NCBI GenBank assembly: GCA_964563975.1
Contig: CAZLZJ010000075.1
Span: 1 to 8,614, forward strand
Origin: JAAYJR01 sp964563975
Lineage (GTDB): Bacteria > Bacteroidota > Bacteroidia > Bacteroidales > Prolixibacteraceae
Direction of reading: 5' to 3'
DNA: 8,614 nucleotides
The notes beneath the pieces were generated by a model, which ran no database searches, had not been told where the DNA came from, and saw only the letters and a list, made by a program, of their open reading frames with translations. A program made the translations under genes and the position numbers. This document shows positions 1 through 8,156 of the stretch, piece by piece; the first letter of the stretch is position 1; every line of letters begins with the position of its first letter.

Positions 1-921
1 GACATCCCCGTTAGCTCCGGGAACAAATACAACAATGCAATCAGGACCCATTGCACCTCTGATAGTTTGTTCCATATAGTAGATCCAGTTAGCCGAAATA
101 CCTCCGGGATTTGTTGTACCGTGGCATGCATAGTTGACAATACAACCGATGCATTTACCATCTTTACCCCATGCCCCCACGACGCCTACTTCGGGGTCAA
201 TAGGGCCGGCAGGCTCAATAATATCCGGATTGCCTTGTCCCGGATGTGTATAACTCCATCCATTTTTCATTTTAAAACGGCGGTTAAAAGCTACCTTATC
301 TTCAAAACCTTTGCCCACACCCACCTGACTATTAATGCGAGAATTATATGCTTTGCATATTGATTCAATAAGGCTTTTTTCAACATGGGCGTAATATTCC
401 GGGTTGGTAGTTATAGATTTTTCATATGCCAGGTGTTTCACCAATTCGTCTGCGTGATCAAATTCTCCCGGCATTACACCTAACGGGCCGGATGAATGAG
501 AGTGTGATGCAGCTATAAGAATTGAGTTGCCTGGAATGTTGCACCTGGCTTCCACCTGTTTTCGTACGGAAAGTACCAGGGATCGCGGAATGGATATTGC
601 ATCTATTCCGACAATAGCTGCCGGATTTTTACCATCATCAAAAACTGCAACTCTCACTTTACATGGATCATGAAATGTTCTGTGATAGGCTTTACCGTAA
701 CCTCCCGGTTGCTCCATACCTATTTCAGGTGTTATATCTGCTTCAGCAAATCCGGCAAACATGAATTTTTCATCTTCGGAAGGCAATTTACCCATTTCAG
801 GTTCAGCTTTTGTTTCCGACAAGTTAAAAGAAAATATGCCGGGGGCCATTAATAAGGAGGCAGTCCCGGTCGTTGATTTCTTAATAAAACTTCTTCTGGT
901 CTCTTTGTATGATTTGTTCAT
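1..921 (-). CDS. Neutral/alkaline ceramidase-like hydrolase, Tat-exported, 3' end cut by window edge
   Basis: My translation of the minus strand from the ATG at 919-921 stays open to base 1, giving 307 residues without a stop. It starts with a twin-arginine signal (RRSFIKK, residues 9-15, then a hydrophobic run to about 32). The mature part matches the N-terminal domain of the neutral ceramidase family: ADITP at 61-65, a SHSHSSGP segment (139-146; His140/His142) and YACHGTT (264-270; His267), which correspond to the zinc-binding histidine regions. The last residues are GANGDV (302-307), the start of the motif that holds the catalytic serine in characterised neutral ceramidases; the serine itself lies outside the window. 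Known members cleave N-acyl bonds of ceramide with zinc, but most bacterial paralogues have unknown substrates, so an amide-hydrolase role on a glycoconjugate is inference. Its start lies 3 nt after the stop of the TIM-barrel gene, which indicates co-transcription. No Shine-Dalgarno sequence is visible. Confidence 0.88.
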   Translation of the reverse strand, partial: MNKSYKETRRSFIKKSTTGTASLLMAPGIFSFNLSETKAEPEMGKLPSEDEKFMFAGFAEADITPEIGMEQPGGYGKAYHRTFHDPCKVRVAVFDDGKNPAAIVGIDAISIPRSLVLSVRKQVEARCNIPGNSILIAASHSHSSGPLGVMPGEFDHADELVKHLAYEKSITTNPEYYAHVEKSLIESICKAYNSRINSQVGVGKGFEDKVAFNRRFKMKNGWSYTHPGQGNPDIIEPAGPIDPEVGVVGAWGKDGKCIGCIVNYACHGTTNPGGISANWIYYMEQTIRGAMGPDCIVVFVPGANGDV

Positions 922-924
922 TGA

Positions 925-1848
925 TTATGAATTTAAAAGAATTCGTAAAAACTCTCTGGATTGGGTAACATCTTTTTCCCACTGTTCACCCCGTGATGCT
1001 TCCCTTTCGATAATAACCGGGCCTTCATATCCCGATTCTTTTAATTTCTTTATAAAAACCGGAAAGTTAACTTTACCTTGCCCCAAAGGAACTTCCCGCC
1101 CCAGTTTTTTTGGGTCTACAGGATAAATCCCATCTTTGGCATTCACAAGCTTAATATATTTTCCATAAACTTCCAATGCATTTGCCGGATGGCCCCTGTC
1201 GTACATTATCAGGTTTGCTGTATCCATCCCGATTCCTTGATTATCATACCCCACATCAAGTATAGTACGTAAGGTTGTGGTTGGCGATTCCTGTCCGGCA
1301 TGATAAAGGAATATCTGGTTATTTTTCTTGCAATACCCAACCACTTTTTTTAAAGCTTCCACAGTCTCTCCATAATTTGGGTCATTGGGATTTTCAGGAA
1401 TATATCCGACATGTGTCTCCACCATTTTTACACCGCAGGCGCCGGCAAGATCGGAAAGTTGAAATAAAGCATTAATGCGAGCTTCTCTATATTCTCTGCT
1501 TACTAATCCTATATTGTTTTGACCTTCATAAAAGTCCCAGGTGTTATTTCCCGGACCCAGCGTAAAGAGGGCAAGGACCTTCACATTATACTTATTAATT
1601 GCATCATTTAGTGGTTTTGCCAGGTCCATACTATATTTGCTTGTATATATTTCACAGCTTGTAAATCCCAGTTTTGTAATTTTTTTAAAGGTCTCTTCAA
1701 CATTCTGAGTATTCAGGCTGATATATATACCAACATCTCCTCCCCGGTAGGGAGCGGTTGCCTTTACTGTTTTTGAAGGCATTAAAGTTGCAGCAGCTGT
1801 TGCAGCGGCTGACAAGCAGATAAAATTTCTGCGTGACAAAGACTTCAT
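925..1848 (-). CDS. Sugar phosphate isomerase/epimerase family protein (xylose-isomerase-like TIM barrel), Tat-exported
   Basis: This is a complete 307-residue protein with a twin-arginine signal (SRRNFI, residues 5-10, then an Ala-rich stretch; plausible cleavage after VKA, about residue 30). The rest fits the AP-endonuclease-2/xylose-isomerase-like TIM barrel. GFTSCEIYTS (61-70) is an early barrel strand, VETHVG (143-148) carries Glu144, LYHAGQES (181-188) carries His183, GMDTANL (207-213) carries Asp209, and PVIIERE (277-283) carries Glu281. Glu144, Asp209 and Glu281 sit where the family binds its divalent metal. The fourth ligand, usually His in an H-x-K-D motif, appears to be Asn236 (NAKDG, 236-240). 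Members include sugar epimerases, isomerases, dehydratases and, in Bacteroides, lyases or hydratases acting on 3-keto-glycosides. The exact reaction cannot be read from the sequence. A phosphorylated substrate is unlikely for an exported protein. The gene starts 12 nt after the oxidoreductase stop and ends 3 nt before the ceramidase-like start, so the three form one transcription unit. Confidence 0.9.
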   Translation of the reverse strand: MKSLSRRNFICLSAAATAAATLMPSKTVKATAPYRGGDVGIYISLNTQNVEETFKKITKLGFTSCEIYTSKYSMDLAKPLNDAINKYNVKVLALFTLGPGNNTWDFYEGQNNIGLVSREYREARINALFQLSDLAGACGVKMVETHVGYIPENPNDPNYGETVEALKKVVGYCKKNNQIFLYHAGQESPTTTLRTILDVGYDNQGIGMDTANLIMYDRGHPANALEVYGKYIKLVNAKDGIYPVDPKKLGREVPLGQGKVNFPVFIKKLKESGYEGPVIIEREASRGEQWEKDVTQSREFLRILLNS

Positions 1849-1860
1849 TGAATTTGATTC

Positions 1861-3126
1861 TTATAGATAAGCCAGGTCTATATATCCTTCATAAGACTGG
1901 TTTAAAGATAACATTTCATCCCATCTTACTTCTTCTCCGCTGTAGGCGGCCGTACGTGCCAGTATTGCAGAAAGTGCCGATTCTGCTCCTTCACGTGCCT
2001 GGTTGTGATAATTACCACTGATAATGCTTTCTATAAACATTCCGGCTTTTATCCCATTTGCATCTCCCAGCCCGTCGAATGACCCTGAGGTTGAAAATTC
2101 ACTTTGTCCTTCGGCCGATTTTGATGACCATGCTTTATCTCCTGTCACCTGAGCAAAGCCTGTATAGTTTGACTCGCCTGTTCCTTTGTCTCCGATAAAT
2201 CTTGCACCCACATCCCAGAAATTACCATATTGAACGGCACTGAGGGTCATATGTACATCACCCGGATATTTAAGAGAGATAGCCCAATTATCAAATACAT
2301 TGCCCGGATCAGTTCTTACCTTCCTGCTGCCATATCCACTGGCACTCACCGGATGGGAGCCCATTACCCAGTTGGCAATATCAATCATATGAATATGCTG
2401 GTCAACGATCGTGTCTCCGCTTAAAATGTTGTCCCAGTAAAATTGTCTGATTTTTCTTTCTAAGGGTGATGCATTTGGATATTCGGGATAGCTTATACTT
2501 GATGCATGGTAGTGTAAAGCTCCGAAAGATACTTTACCTATATCGCCGTTATGTATTCTTTTTACTACTTCAGAAAAACATGGAGCGCTTCTCACCTGGA
2601 ATCCCACATCCAAGCTTAATTTGCCTTCTGCGCGCTTGCCCAATTCAATAAATTTTCGACATCCTGCTACATCCACGGCTGCGGGTTTTTCACAATAACA
2701 ATGTTTTCCTGCATCAATGACAGCTTCAAGATGTTGCGGATGAAAATAGTCGGGTGAGCTTACAATTATAACATCTAACTCTTTGCAGTTGGCAATTTCC
2801 TTATATGCATCAGGGCCTTTAAACATAAATTTGGGATCTATTCCGGGATAACCATTTTTTTGCGCTACTTCGTCCCAAAGTTTTTTTGCTTTTTGCAACC
2901 GGTCGTCAAACAGGTCGGCAATTGCTGTAATACGGCAGTTATATTTTTTGTTTTGTATAAAACCTTGAGCAACTGCAGTTCCTCTTCCACCGCAACCCAA
3001 TAAGCCTATCCTGATTGCTGAGTTTGCTTCAGAGCCGCTTATAAATCCGGGTTTAACAATTAAAGCCCCTGTTGTTATTGCGGCTGTTGTCACGAATTTT
3101 CGTCTTGTAATTGAGTTTTTTTCCAT
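1861..3126 (-). CDS. Gfo/Idh/MocA family NAD(P)-dependent oxidoreductase, Tat-exported
   Basis: This is a complete 421-residue protein. It opens with a twin-arginine signal (TRRKFV, residues 8-13, then a hydrophobic stretch to about 30), followed by a Rossmann fold: IRIGLLGCGGRG (38-49) binds the dinucleotide, SSPDYFH is at 123-129, and CEKP (145-148) is the family's EKP motif. The C-terminal alpha/beta domain has GFQVRS (175-180) and DQHIHMIDIANW (242-253), where a His of the family's catalytic HxxD-type segment is expected. Members oxidise or reduce sugar hydroxyls, often at C3; some Tat-exported relatives of similar length (GH109) use tightly bound NAD+ to cleave glycosides by oxidation and elimination. 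Export through Tat fits a protein that leaves the cytoplasm folded with its cofactor bound. A GH109-like glycosidase is the main alternative to a plain dehydrogenase. The gene is 123 nt from susD behind a hairpin and leads the three-enzyme unit. I see no consensus promoter in that gap. Confidence 0.92.
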   Translation of the reverse strand: MEKNSITRRKFVTTAAITTGALIVKPGFISGSEANSAIRIGLLGCGGRGTAVAQGFIQNKKYNCRITAIADLFDDRLQKAKKLWDEVAQKNGYPGIDPKFMFKGPDAYKEIANCKELDVIIVSSPDYFHPQHLEAVIDAGKHCYCEKPAAVDVAGCRKFIELGKRAEGKLSLDVGFQVRSAPCFSEVVKRIHNGDIGKVSFGALHYHASSISYPEYPNASPLERKIRQFYWDNILSGDTIVDQHIHMIDIANWVMGSHPVSASGYGSRKVRTDPGNVFDNWAISLKYPGDVHMTLSAVQYGNFWDVGARFIGDKGTGESNYTGFAQVTGDKAWSSKSAEGQSEFSTSGSFDGLGDANGIKAGMFIESIISGNYHNQAREGAESALSAILARTAAYSGEEVRWDEMLSLNQSYEGYIDLAYL

Positions 3127-3134
3127 TATGAACT

Positions 3135-3164
3135 ATTTTAATTTTTTTATTTAAAAATTAAAAT
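3135..3164. repeat. Perfect A/T-only inverted repeat in the spacer before the oxidoreductase gene
   Basis: Two 12-nt arms (3135-3146 and 3153-3164) are perfect reverse complements around a 6-nt loop, and all 30 bases are A or T. On the minus strand the repeat ends 8 nt before the ATG of the oxidoreductase gene, so it would lie where a ribosome binds. The rest of the 3127-3210 spacer is AT-rich, and I found no TAnnTTTG promoter element in it. Low sequence complexity makes chance a real explanation. Confidence 0.5.
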
Positions 3165-3210
3165 TACAATGAATTTGTTAATGATTAAATAAATATTCAG
3201 AAAATTTTAA

Positions 3211-3245
3211 AAAAAAGAGCCTGAAGGAAATTCAGGCTCTTTTTT
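3211..3245 (-). terminator. Rho-independent terminator or attenuator after susD
   Basis: A perfect 9-bp GC-containing stem (3217-3225 with 3231-3239; GAGCCTGAA and its complement) closes a 5-nt loop (GGAAA on the plus strand). It is flanked by an A-tract and a T-tract that extend pairing to 15 bp. Read on the minus strand, it begins 4 nt past the susD stop codon and ends in a run of U, the form of an intrinsic terminator. The flanking tracts make it look bidirectional, but no plus-strand gene enters it. The downstream enzyme genes have no visible promoter of their own, so it may act as a partial terminator that sets susCD mRNA above enzyme mRNA. Confidence 0.85.
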
Positions 3246-3249
3246 AAAA

Positions 3250-4893
3250 TTAATCCCATCCCGGATTTTGTTCCAGGGCAGGATTCAGGGTTAACTCTTC
3301 CCTGGGCAGTGGATAGAGGTACATTTTATTGTTCCATTTTCTGCTGCCATATCCCGGGTAAACAACTCTGTATTCACCGGTTTCGGGATCACGGGCTCCG
3401 GAAGTGGTAAGCGGATTTTCAAGAAGTTTGCCGGCTTTCCAGCGCACAATATCATCCCATCTTTTTCCTTCGGCACAAATTTCAATACGGCGTTCACGAC
3501 GTATTTCATTGATAAGCGGAGATACGGGAACTTCCCATGCCGGCCAGTTAGGATCTGTAAAACCAACATCAACTGTCATATGTGGCATAGCTACCCTGTC
3601 TCTTAATTTATTAACAGTAATATCAAGTATATCCTGAGTACATTCGCCTAACTCAGCTTTTGCTTCAGCATAAGCAAGTAAAATATGAGCATAGCGGAAA
3701 ATAAAGTCATCAATTATAGTTGTACTGGGTAATCTGTCTCTTTCATAAGGAGAATATCCTTTTGTGATCCAGTAGCTGGTCGGACAGTAATTTATAAATT
3801 CAGGAAGTTCTTTAAACCTGAGTGATCCGTCTTCAAAAATTCTGTAAGGACGATCCTCAGTATAAATAGACTGTTTTAACCTTGGGTCCCTGTTTATGAT
3901 CTCATCACCCCATTCAGTATCACCTTGATAAAGCGGGCTAAGAGCAATAGGCAGTCCGTCGGTACAGAGATATGAGTTAATATAATCCTTTGAATAGCCG
4001 GTGTAGGCTTCGCCTGCCTGGCGGACACTGTTGTGCATACGTTTGTTTGTCAAATAGCGCTGCACCATAATGCCTTCAGGATTTCCCTTCAGCTCATACT
4101 GTACAAACAGGTCAAAGAAATCCCATGTAGGATCACCGGTTGACCAAATTTCAAACAGGCCGGAATTGATTATTTCCTCGCAAGCTTCTGTAGCTTTTCT
4201 TAACAAAGCTTCATGTCCGCCGCCTACATTGTGGTATTTTCTGAATGTACCTTCATAAAGACATACATCAACTTTTAATGCAAGCGCTGCATATTTTGTA
4301 AGACGGTCTGACGGGGAAGTTTCCGGAAGGTGTGTTATGGCAAAATCCAGATCCTTGAGAGCATTATCAATAATCAATGTTCTTGAATCTCTTGCTTTAT
4401 ATAGCTCTTCAGAGTCAGTTGAAAGGTCGGAATCAAGCCATGGGACATCGCCAAAGCGTTTTACTTTTTTAAAGTAAAAGAATGCTTTGAAGAACCTTAC
4501 TTCTGCTTCTTTTTCCAAAATATCAGAACTTTTTGTCATATTGGCAATTCGCATTAATGCAAAATTGCAGCTTCTGATATCTGCCCAGTCTGCTTTTGCC
4601 CATCCGCCGCCTGTTGAGGGAATTGTATAGTTATCCCATGTATAGGCATTTTGTGTATTAGGAATCTGGTTGTCACCAAAGTTGTCATCTGTATACCAGG
4701 CAAGCCGGAAATCGTATAGTTTATTATAAAACTGATTGGCAAAAATTTCAATATCCGAAGCAGTTTTCCAGTAATTGGCATCGCTGATTTTATCCAGCGG
4801 GTACCTTTCCATGAATTCGTCGTTAATATCACATGCTACTGCAGTGAATAACGAAATAATTATTATAATAAATAAATTTTTCATAAAATCCAT
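3250..4893 (-). CDS. SusD/RagB-like nutrient-binding outer-membrane lipoprotein
   Basis: This is a complete 547-residue SusD-family protein. The N-terminus has a short hydrophobic signal and a lipobox-like AVAC ending at Cys21. The next residues are acidic (DINDE), as in the Bacteroidota lipoprotein export signal that sends lipoproteins to the cell surface. Family hallmarks are the segment around residues 97-120 (GGWAKADWADIRSCNFAL and on), the TPR-type helices (EVRFFKAFFYFKKVKRFGDVPW, 131-152), a helix FRYAHILLAYAEAKAELGE (399-417), the RRERRIEICAEGKRWDDIVRW segment (465-485) and a C-terminal YPLPREEL...NPGWD. It should cap the SusC transporter and bind the incoming ligand; ligand identity cannot be read from the sequence. 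It starts 9 nt after the susC stop. A second in-frame ATG at 4882-4884 (Met4) gives an equally good signal peptide, so the exact start is uncertain by three codons. Confidence 0.96.
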   Translation of the reverse strand: MDFMKNLFIIIIISLFTAVACDINDEFMERYPLDKISDANYWKTASDIEIFANQFYNKLYDFRLAWYTDDNFGDNQIPNTQNAYTWDNYTIPSTGGGWAKADWADIRSCNFALMRIANMTKSSDILEKEAEVRFFKAFFYFKKVKRFGDVPWLDSDLSTDSEELYKARDSRTLIIDNALKDLDFAITHLPETSPSDRLTKYAALALKVDVCLYEGTFRKYHNVGGGHEALLRKATEACEEIINSGLFEIWSTGDPTWDFFDLFVQYELKGNPEGIMVQRYLTNKRMHNSVRQAGEAYTGYSKDYINSYLCTDGLPIALSPLYQGDTEWGDEIINRDPRLKQSIYTEDRPYRIFEDGSLRFKELPEFINYCPTSYWITKGYSPYERDRLPSTTIIDDFIFRYAHILLAYAEAKAELGECTQDILDITVNKLRDRVAMPHMTVDVGFTDPNWPAWEVPVSPLINEIRRERRIEICAEGKRWDDIVRWKAGKLLENPLTTSGARDPETGEYRVVYPGYGSRKWNNKMYLYPLPREELTLNPALEQNPGWD

Positions 4894-4902
4894 TTTAAAA
4901 TA

Positions 4903-7900
4903 TTAGAAATTAATATTAGCGCCGATAGAGTAGGTCTTATACAACGGATAAGTAGTTGGTCCGGCAAGTTCCGGGTCGGCAATTTTAACGGTTTTTGTAC
5001 CTGTCCAAATATTGTTACCCGAGAAGTATACTTTTACTTTGCCCAAATTAATTTTTTGAGTTAACTCAGCAGGCAAAGTGTATCCGAAAGTGAGTTGTTT
5101 CAGCCTGATATAAGCAGCATTCTGGAGAAAACGGGTTTGAACTGCCGTGATATCACCTGAATTAGTACGAATAGGCCTTGGATAAAAGGCATCCCTGTTA
5201 TCAGGCGACCAGTAGTCAAGCATAATTGTGGGTCTTGGAACCCATTCGCCTGAATAAGTTCCCAGCCAATATGTTGTTGACATCCATCTGTCTTGTTTGG
5301 CTACCCCCTGGAAGAAAAGATCAAGCTCAAATCCTTTCCATTCAGCATTGGATCTGAAACCAAAGCTATAACGGGGAGTGCTATTTCCGATGATCTTACG
5401 ATCGCCGGGATCATCCAATGTACTGCTTCCGTATGAAATTTCGCCATCTCCGTCCAAGTCTACATGCCAAAGGTCTCCCGCCTGTCTTATCCTGGCAGCA
5501 ATTTTATTTCCTTTATAGGCTGCAGCCTCTTCGTCGGTCTGGAACATACCACCGGTTACAAGCCCCCAGATTTCACCAACTTTTCTTCCAACATAATTAT
5601 CGGATATCAGTCCTTTAGGATTATCAAATTTTGTAATCTCAGCCTGATAGTCTGACAATATAAGAGATAAGCCATATTTAACCTCACCTACATTATCTTT
5701 CCAGTCAATGTTCATATCCCAGCCGTTTGTTTTCAGGTCGGCTGCATTAGCCTGGGGTTCTGTTACTGCCAATATTGCAGGAAGGGTTACACCTTTGGTA
5801 AGCATATTTTTGGTATCTCTTCTGTAGATATCAAAGCTTCCCGACAATTTGCTGTTAAAAAGTGCAATATCAATTCCAAGATTTTGCTGGATAACAGTTT
5901 CCCATGTAAGGGTCGGGCTTACCAATCCTGAAGCGGTAACTTGCATCGGTTTTTCACCGTTTATCAGGTAGTTTGCTTCTGATGCTCCCATTGTGGCAAT
6001 ATAAGGATAGTACCCTGCAACATTCTGGTTGCCAAGCGAACCATATGATACTCTTATTTTAAGGAGGTCGAAAGCTCCGGTTAAATTCTGGAAGAACTCT
6101 TCTTTATCGATACGCCAGCCGATAGATCCGGATGGGAAAAGAGCAAAGCGGTCATTTTTAGGGAATTTTGAAGTTCCATCATAGCGGCTGTTAACTTCGA
6201 TCAGATATTTATCTTTATAATCATAGTTGAAGCGGCCAAAAATACCCCTGATGGCATATTGACTCTCTGCATCATTAGCATATTTTTCACCATATGCCAG
6301 GTTCATGTACGGAATATCATTTACGATCAGGTTATGACGCTCCGAGGCCACATAAAGGAAGTTATTATACTCCTGGTTAAATCCAACCATTATTTTAAAA
6401 TTATGGCTGTCGCTAAATGTTTTTGCATAGTCGGCATACAGGTTGAAAGCATGATATTGATCGCTCCAGTTTTTTCTTAATACCCTGTTTGGATTGCTGC
6501 CACTATAATATGCATTTACATTGCCTTCCACGTCATAAAATGGCTGCAGAGAAATATAGTGGAACTCTCTTTGATCCCTGGGGTTGTATGAATAGTCCAT
6601 GTTAACTGACATACCTTCGACAGGAGTTAATCTTACAATTCCTGTTATCCAGAGGTCGTTGACATTTCTTGACTGGTAGCCGCCTTCTGATAGCATCTGT
6701 GCCAGGTTGTGAATAGAACCGACATGCGACCAGTTTCCGTTAGGATCTTTAAGAGCCATGGTGGCATAAGTATTTGTTTGATAAGGAAGCCTGGTTTCCG
6801 GGAATGAGCTTCTGAACCATGAATCATTCGGCGGGAACCTTTTATCGCTGATATTGGCAGATAACCTTGTTCCAACCATAATCCAATCGGCTACATGGTA
6901 ATTAAGGTCTGTTAAAATATTGTAGCGGTTGTATCTTTCATCAAACAAATTTCTGTTGACTATACCTTTTTGATGAAGATAAGAAAAAGATGTATAGTAG
7001 CTAAGCTTTTCAGTTCCTCCGGAAATACTTAAAGAGTGCTGCTGCATCGGATATGATTTTTCCATCAGGATAGAATTCCAGTCAGTGTTAGCTACGTTTC
7101 TCCATTCATTAGGGTTGCTGGGATGTATAATTGATGATGGCTGTGAAGGATCATAAAAGTGTGCCAGGATAGCATCTCTTTCAATATCATCATAATAAGG
7201 CTTTCCTGTTGTTCTCAGATATGCTTCATCCATCCATTCAACGATCTCTTTTGAATTAAACCAATCCATTAATCTGGTAGGAGAGTTTGAAGAGAAATTG
7301 GTTGTAAGTGAAATTAACGGTTTTGTACTTGCTTTTCCACTTTTTGTCGTGATAAGTATCACACCGTATGCGGCACGAGCTCCGTAAATAGCAGCTGAAG
7401 CTCCGTCTTTCAGGACTGTGATATTATCAATATCCTGCGGGTTGATCTGGTTAATATCCATTGAAACACCGTTTACAAGTACCAACGGACCGCCACCGCT
7501 AAGTGATGTGGTACCCCTAATGTTGAATGATGCACCCTGACCGGGGGCACCGCTGTTAGGAGTGACGTTAAGGTTTGATATTTCACCCTGAAGTCCTTGC
7601 CCGACATTTGTAATTGGCCTGTTTTCCAGAATATCTGAGGTTACATTTGAAACAGAGCCTGTCAGGTTTACCTTCTTTTGGGTACCATATCCGATAGCTA
7701 CCACTTCCTCTAATCCGATTGTTTCTTCTTCTAATGCCAAGCTGATTGAGGTTTGGCTGCCTACTACCACTTCCTGGGCTTTCATTCCTACAAATGAAAA
7801 AACAAGTGTTGCATTTGCCGGGAGATTGGTTAGGGTATATTCTCCATTTGCATCAGTAATTGTACCCTGTGTTGTCCCTTTTACAACAACTGTAACCCCG

Positions 7901-8115
7901 GGTAGGGGGAAGCCTGAACTGTCAGTTATTTTTCCTGAAACAGAGCTTTGTTGTGAGACTGATCTTTGGTCACCCATGGCAGCACCATCAATAGGAGCTA
8001 TTGCTGAGAGCTGAATGGCAAATGCCGTTAACAGGATCATTGTTAATTTGAGAGTTTTTAATTTTTTTTGTTTTTCCCATAAATTAAGGAAAATCGCAAA
8101 TTTAAATTTTTTCAT
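4903..8115 (-). CDS. SusC/RagA-like TonB-dependent outer-membrane transporter
   Basis: This is a complete 1070-residue SusC-family receptor. A basic N-region of about 24 residues precedes the hydrophobic signal core (about 25-40). A carboxypeptidase-regulatory-like beta domain follows (about 57-130: SGKITDSSGFPLPGVTVVVKG...GEYTLTNLP). Next are the conserved EEVVAIGYGTQKK (136-148), the plug domain (about 150-258, including IRGTTSLSGGGPLVLVNG and LKDGASAAIYGARAAYGVI) and a 22-strand-type barrel with the usual RYDGTSKFP (644-652), DLDGDGEI (886-893) and a final strand ending in an aromatic residue (GANINF). There is no STN domain before the carboxypeptidase-like domain, so direct signalling to an anti-sigma factor is not expected. 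With SusD it forms the TonB-powered importer for large oligomers. Family and pairing are certain; substrate is unknown. The start has no Shine-Dalgarno sequence, and the long upstream leader suggests regulated expression. Confidence 0.97.
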   Translation of the reverse strand: MKKFKFAIFLNLWEKQKKLKTLKLTMILLTAFAIQLSAIAPIDGAAMGDQRSVSQQSSVSGKITDSSGFPLPGVTVVVKGTTQGTITDANGEYTLTNLPANATLVFSFVGMKAQEVVVGSQTSISLALEEETIGLEEVVAIGYGTQKKVNLTGSVSNVTSDILENRPITNVGQGLQGEISNLNVTPNSGAPGQGASFNIRGTTSLSGGGPLVLVNGVSMDINQINPQDIDNITVLKDGASAAIYGARAAYGVILITTKSGKASTKPLISLTTNFSSNSPTRLMDWFNSKEIVEWMDEAYLRTTGKPYYDDIERDAILAHFYDPSQPSSIIHPSNPNEWRNVANTDWNSILMEKSYPMQQHSLSISGGTEKLSYYTSFSYLHQKGIVNRNLFDERYNRYNILTDLNYHVADWIMVGTRLSANISDKRFPPNDSWFRSSFPETRLPYQTNTYATMALKDPNGNWSHVGSIHNLAQMLSEGGYQSRNVNDLWITGIVRLTPVEGMSVNMDYSYNPRDQREFHYISLQPFYDVEGNVNAYYSGSNPNRVLRKNWSDQYHAFNLYADYAKTFSDSHNFKIMVGFNQEYNNFLYVASERHNLIVNDIPYMNLAYGEKYANDAESQYAIRGIFGRFNYDYKDKYLIEVNSRYDGTSKFPKNDRFALFPSGSIGWRIDKEEFFQNLTGAFDLLKIRVSYGSLGNQNVAGYYPYIATMGASEANYLINGEKPMQVTASGLVSPTLTWETVIQQNLGIDIALFNSKLSGSFDIYRRDTKNMLTKGVTLPAILAVTEPQANAADLKTNGWDMNIDWKDNVGEVKYGLSLILSDYQAEITKFDNPKGLISDNYVGRKVGEIWGLVTGGMFQTDEEAAAYKGNKIAARIRQAGDLWHVDLDGDGEISYGSSTLDDPGDRKIIGNSTPRYSFGFRSNAEWKGFELDLFFQGVAKQDRWMSTTYWLGTYSGEWVPRPTIMLDYWSPDNRDAFYPRPIRTNSGDITAVQTRFLQNAAYIRLKQLTFGYTLPAELTQKINLGKVKVYFSGNNIWTGTKTVKIADPELAGPTTYPLYKTYSIGANINF

Positions 8116-8156
8116 ACTTCGATAAAATTAATGTTAGTAATTAGAGTGTGTGAATG

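Noticed and set aside
67..363. Plus-strand ORF of 98 codons near the window start
   Set aside because: It is antisense to the ceramidase-like frame, which is open from 921 to 1 and carries conserved motifs.
761..1126. Plus-strand ORF of 121 codons
   Set aside because: It lies antisense across the ceramidase-like and TIM-barrel genes, which have clear family motifs; its own translation shows no recognisable domain.
3291..3572. Minus-strand ORF of 93 codons inside susD
   Set aside because: It is an alternative frame of a clearly coding SusD C-terminal region, with no start signal or recognisable motif.
6645..6875. Minus-strand ORF of 76 codons inside susC
   Set aside because: It is a frame shadow of the SusC barrel; the susC frame is uninterrupted there.
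8097..8104. Minus-strand TAAATTTG, a match to the -7 promoter element
   Set aside because: It lies within the first codons of susC, downstream of its start, and has no role for this gene; chance in AT-rich sequence.
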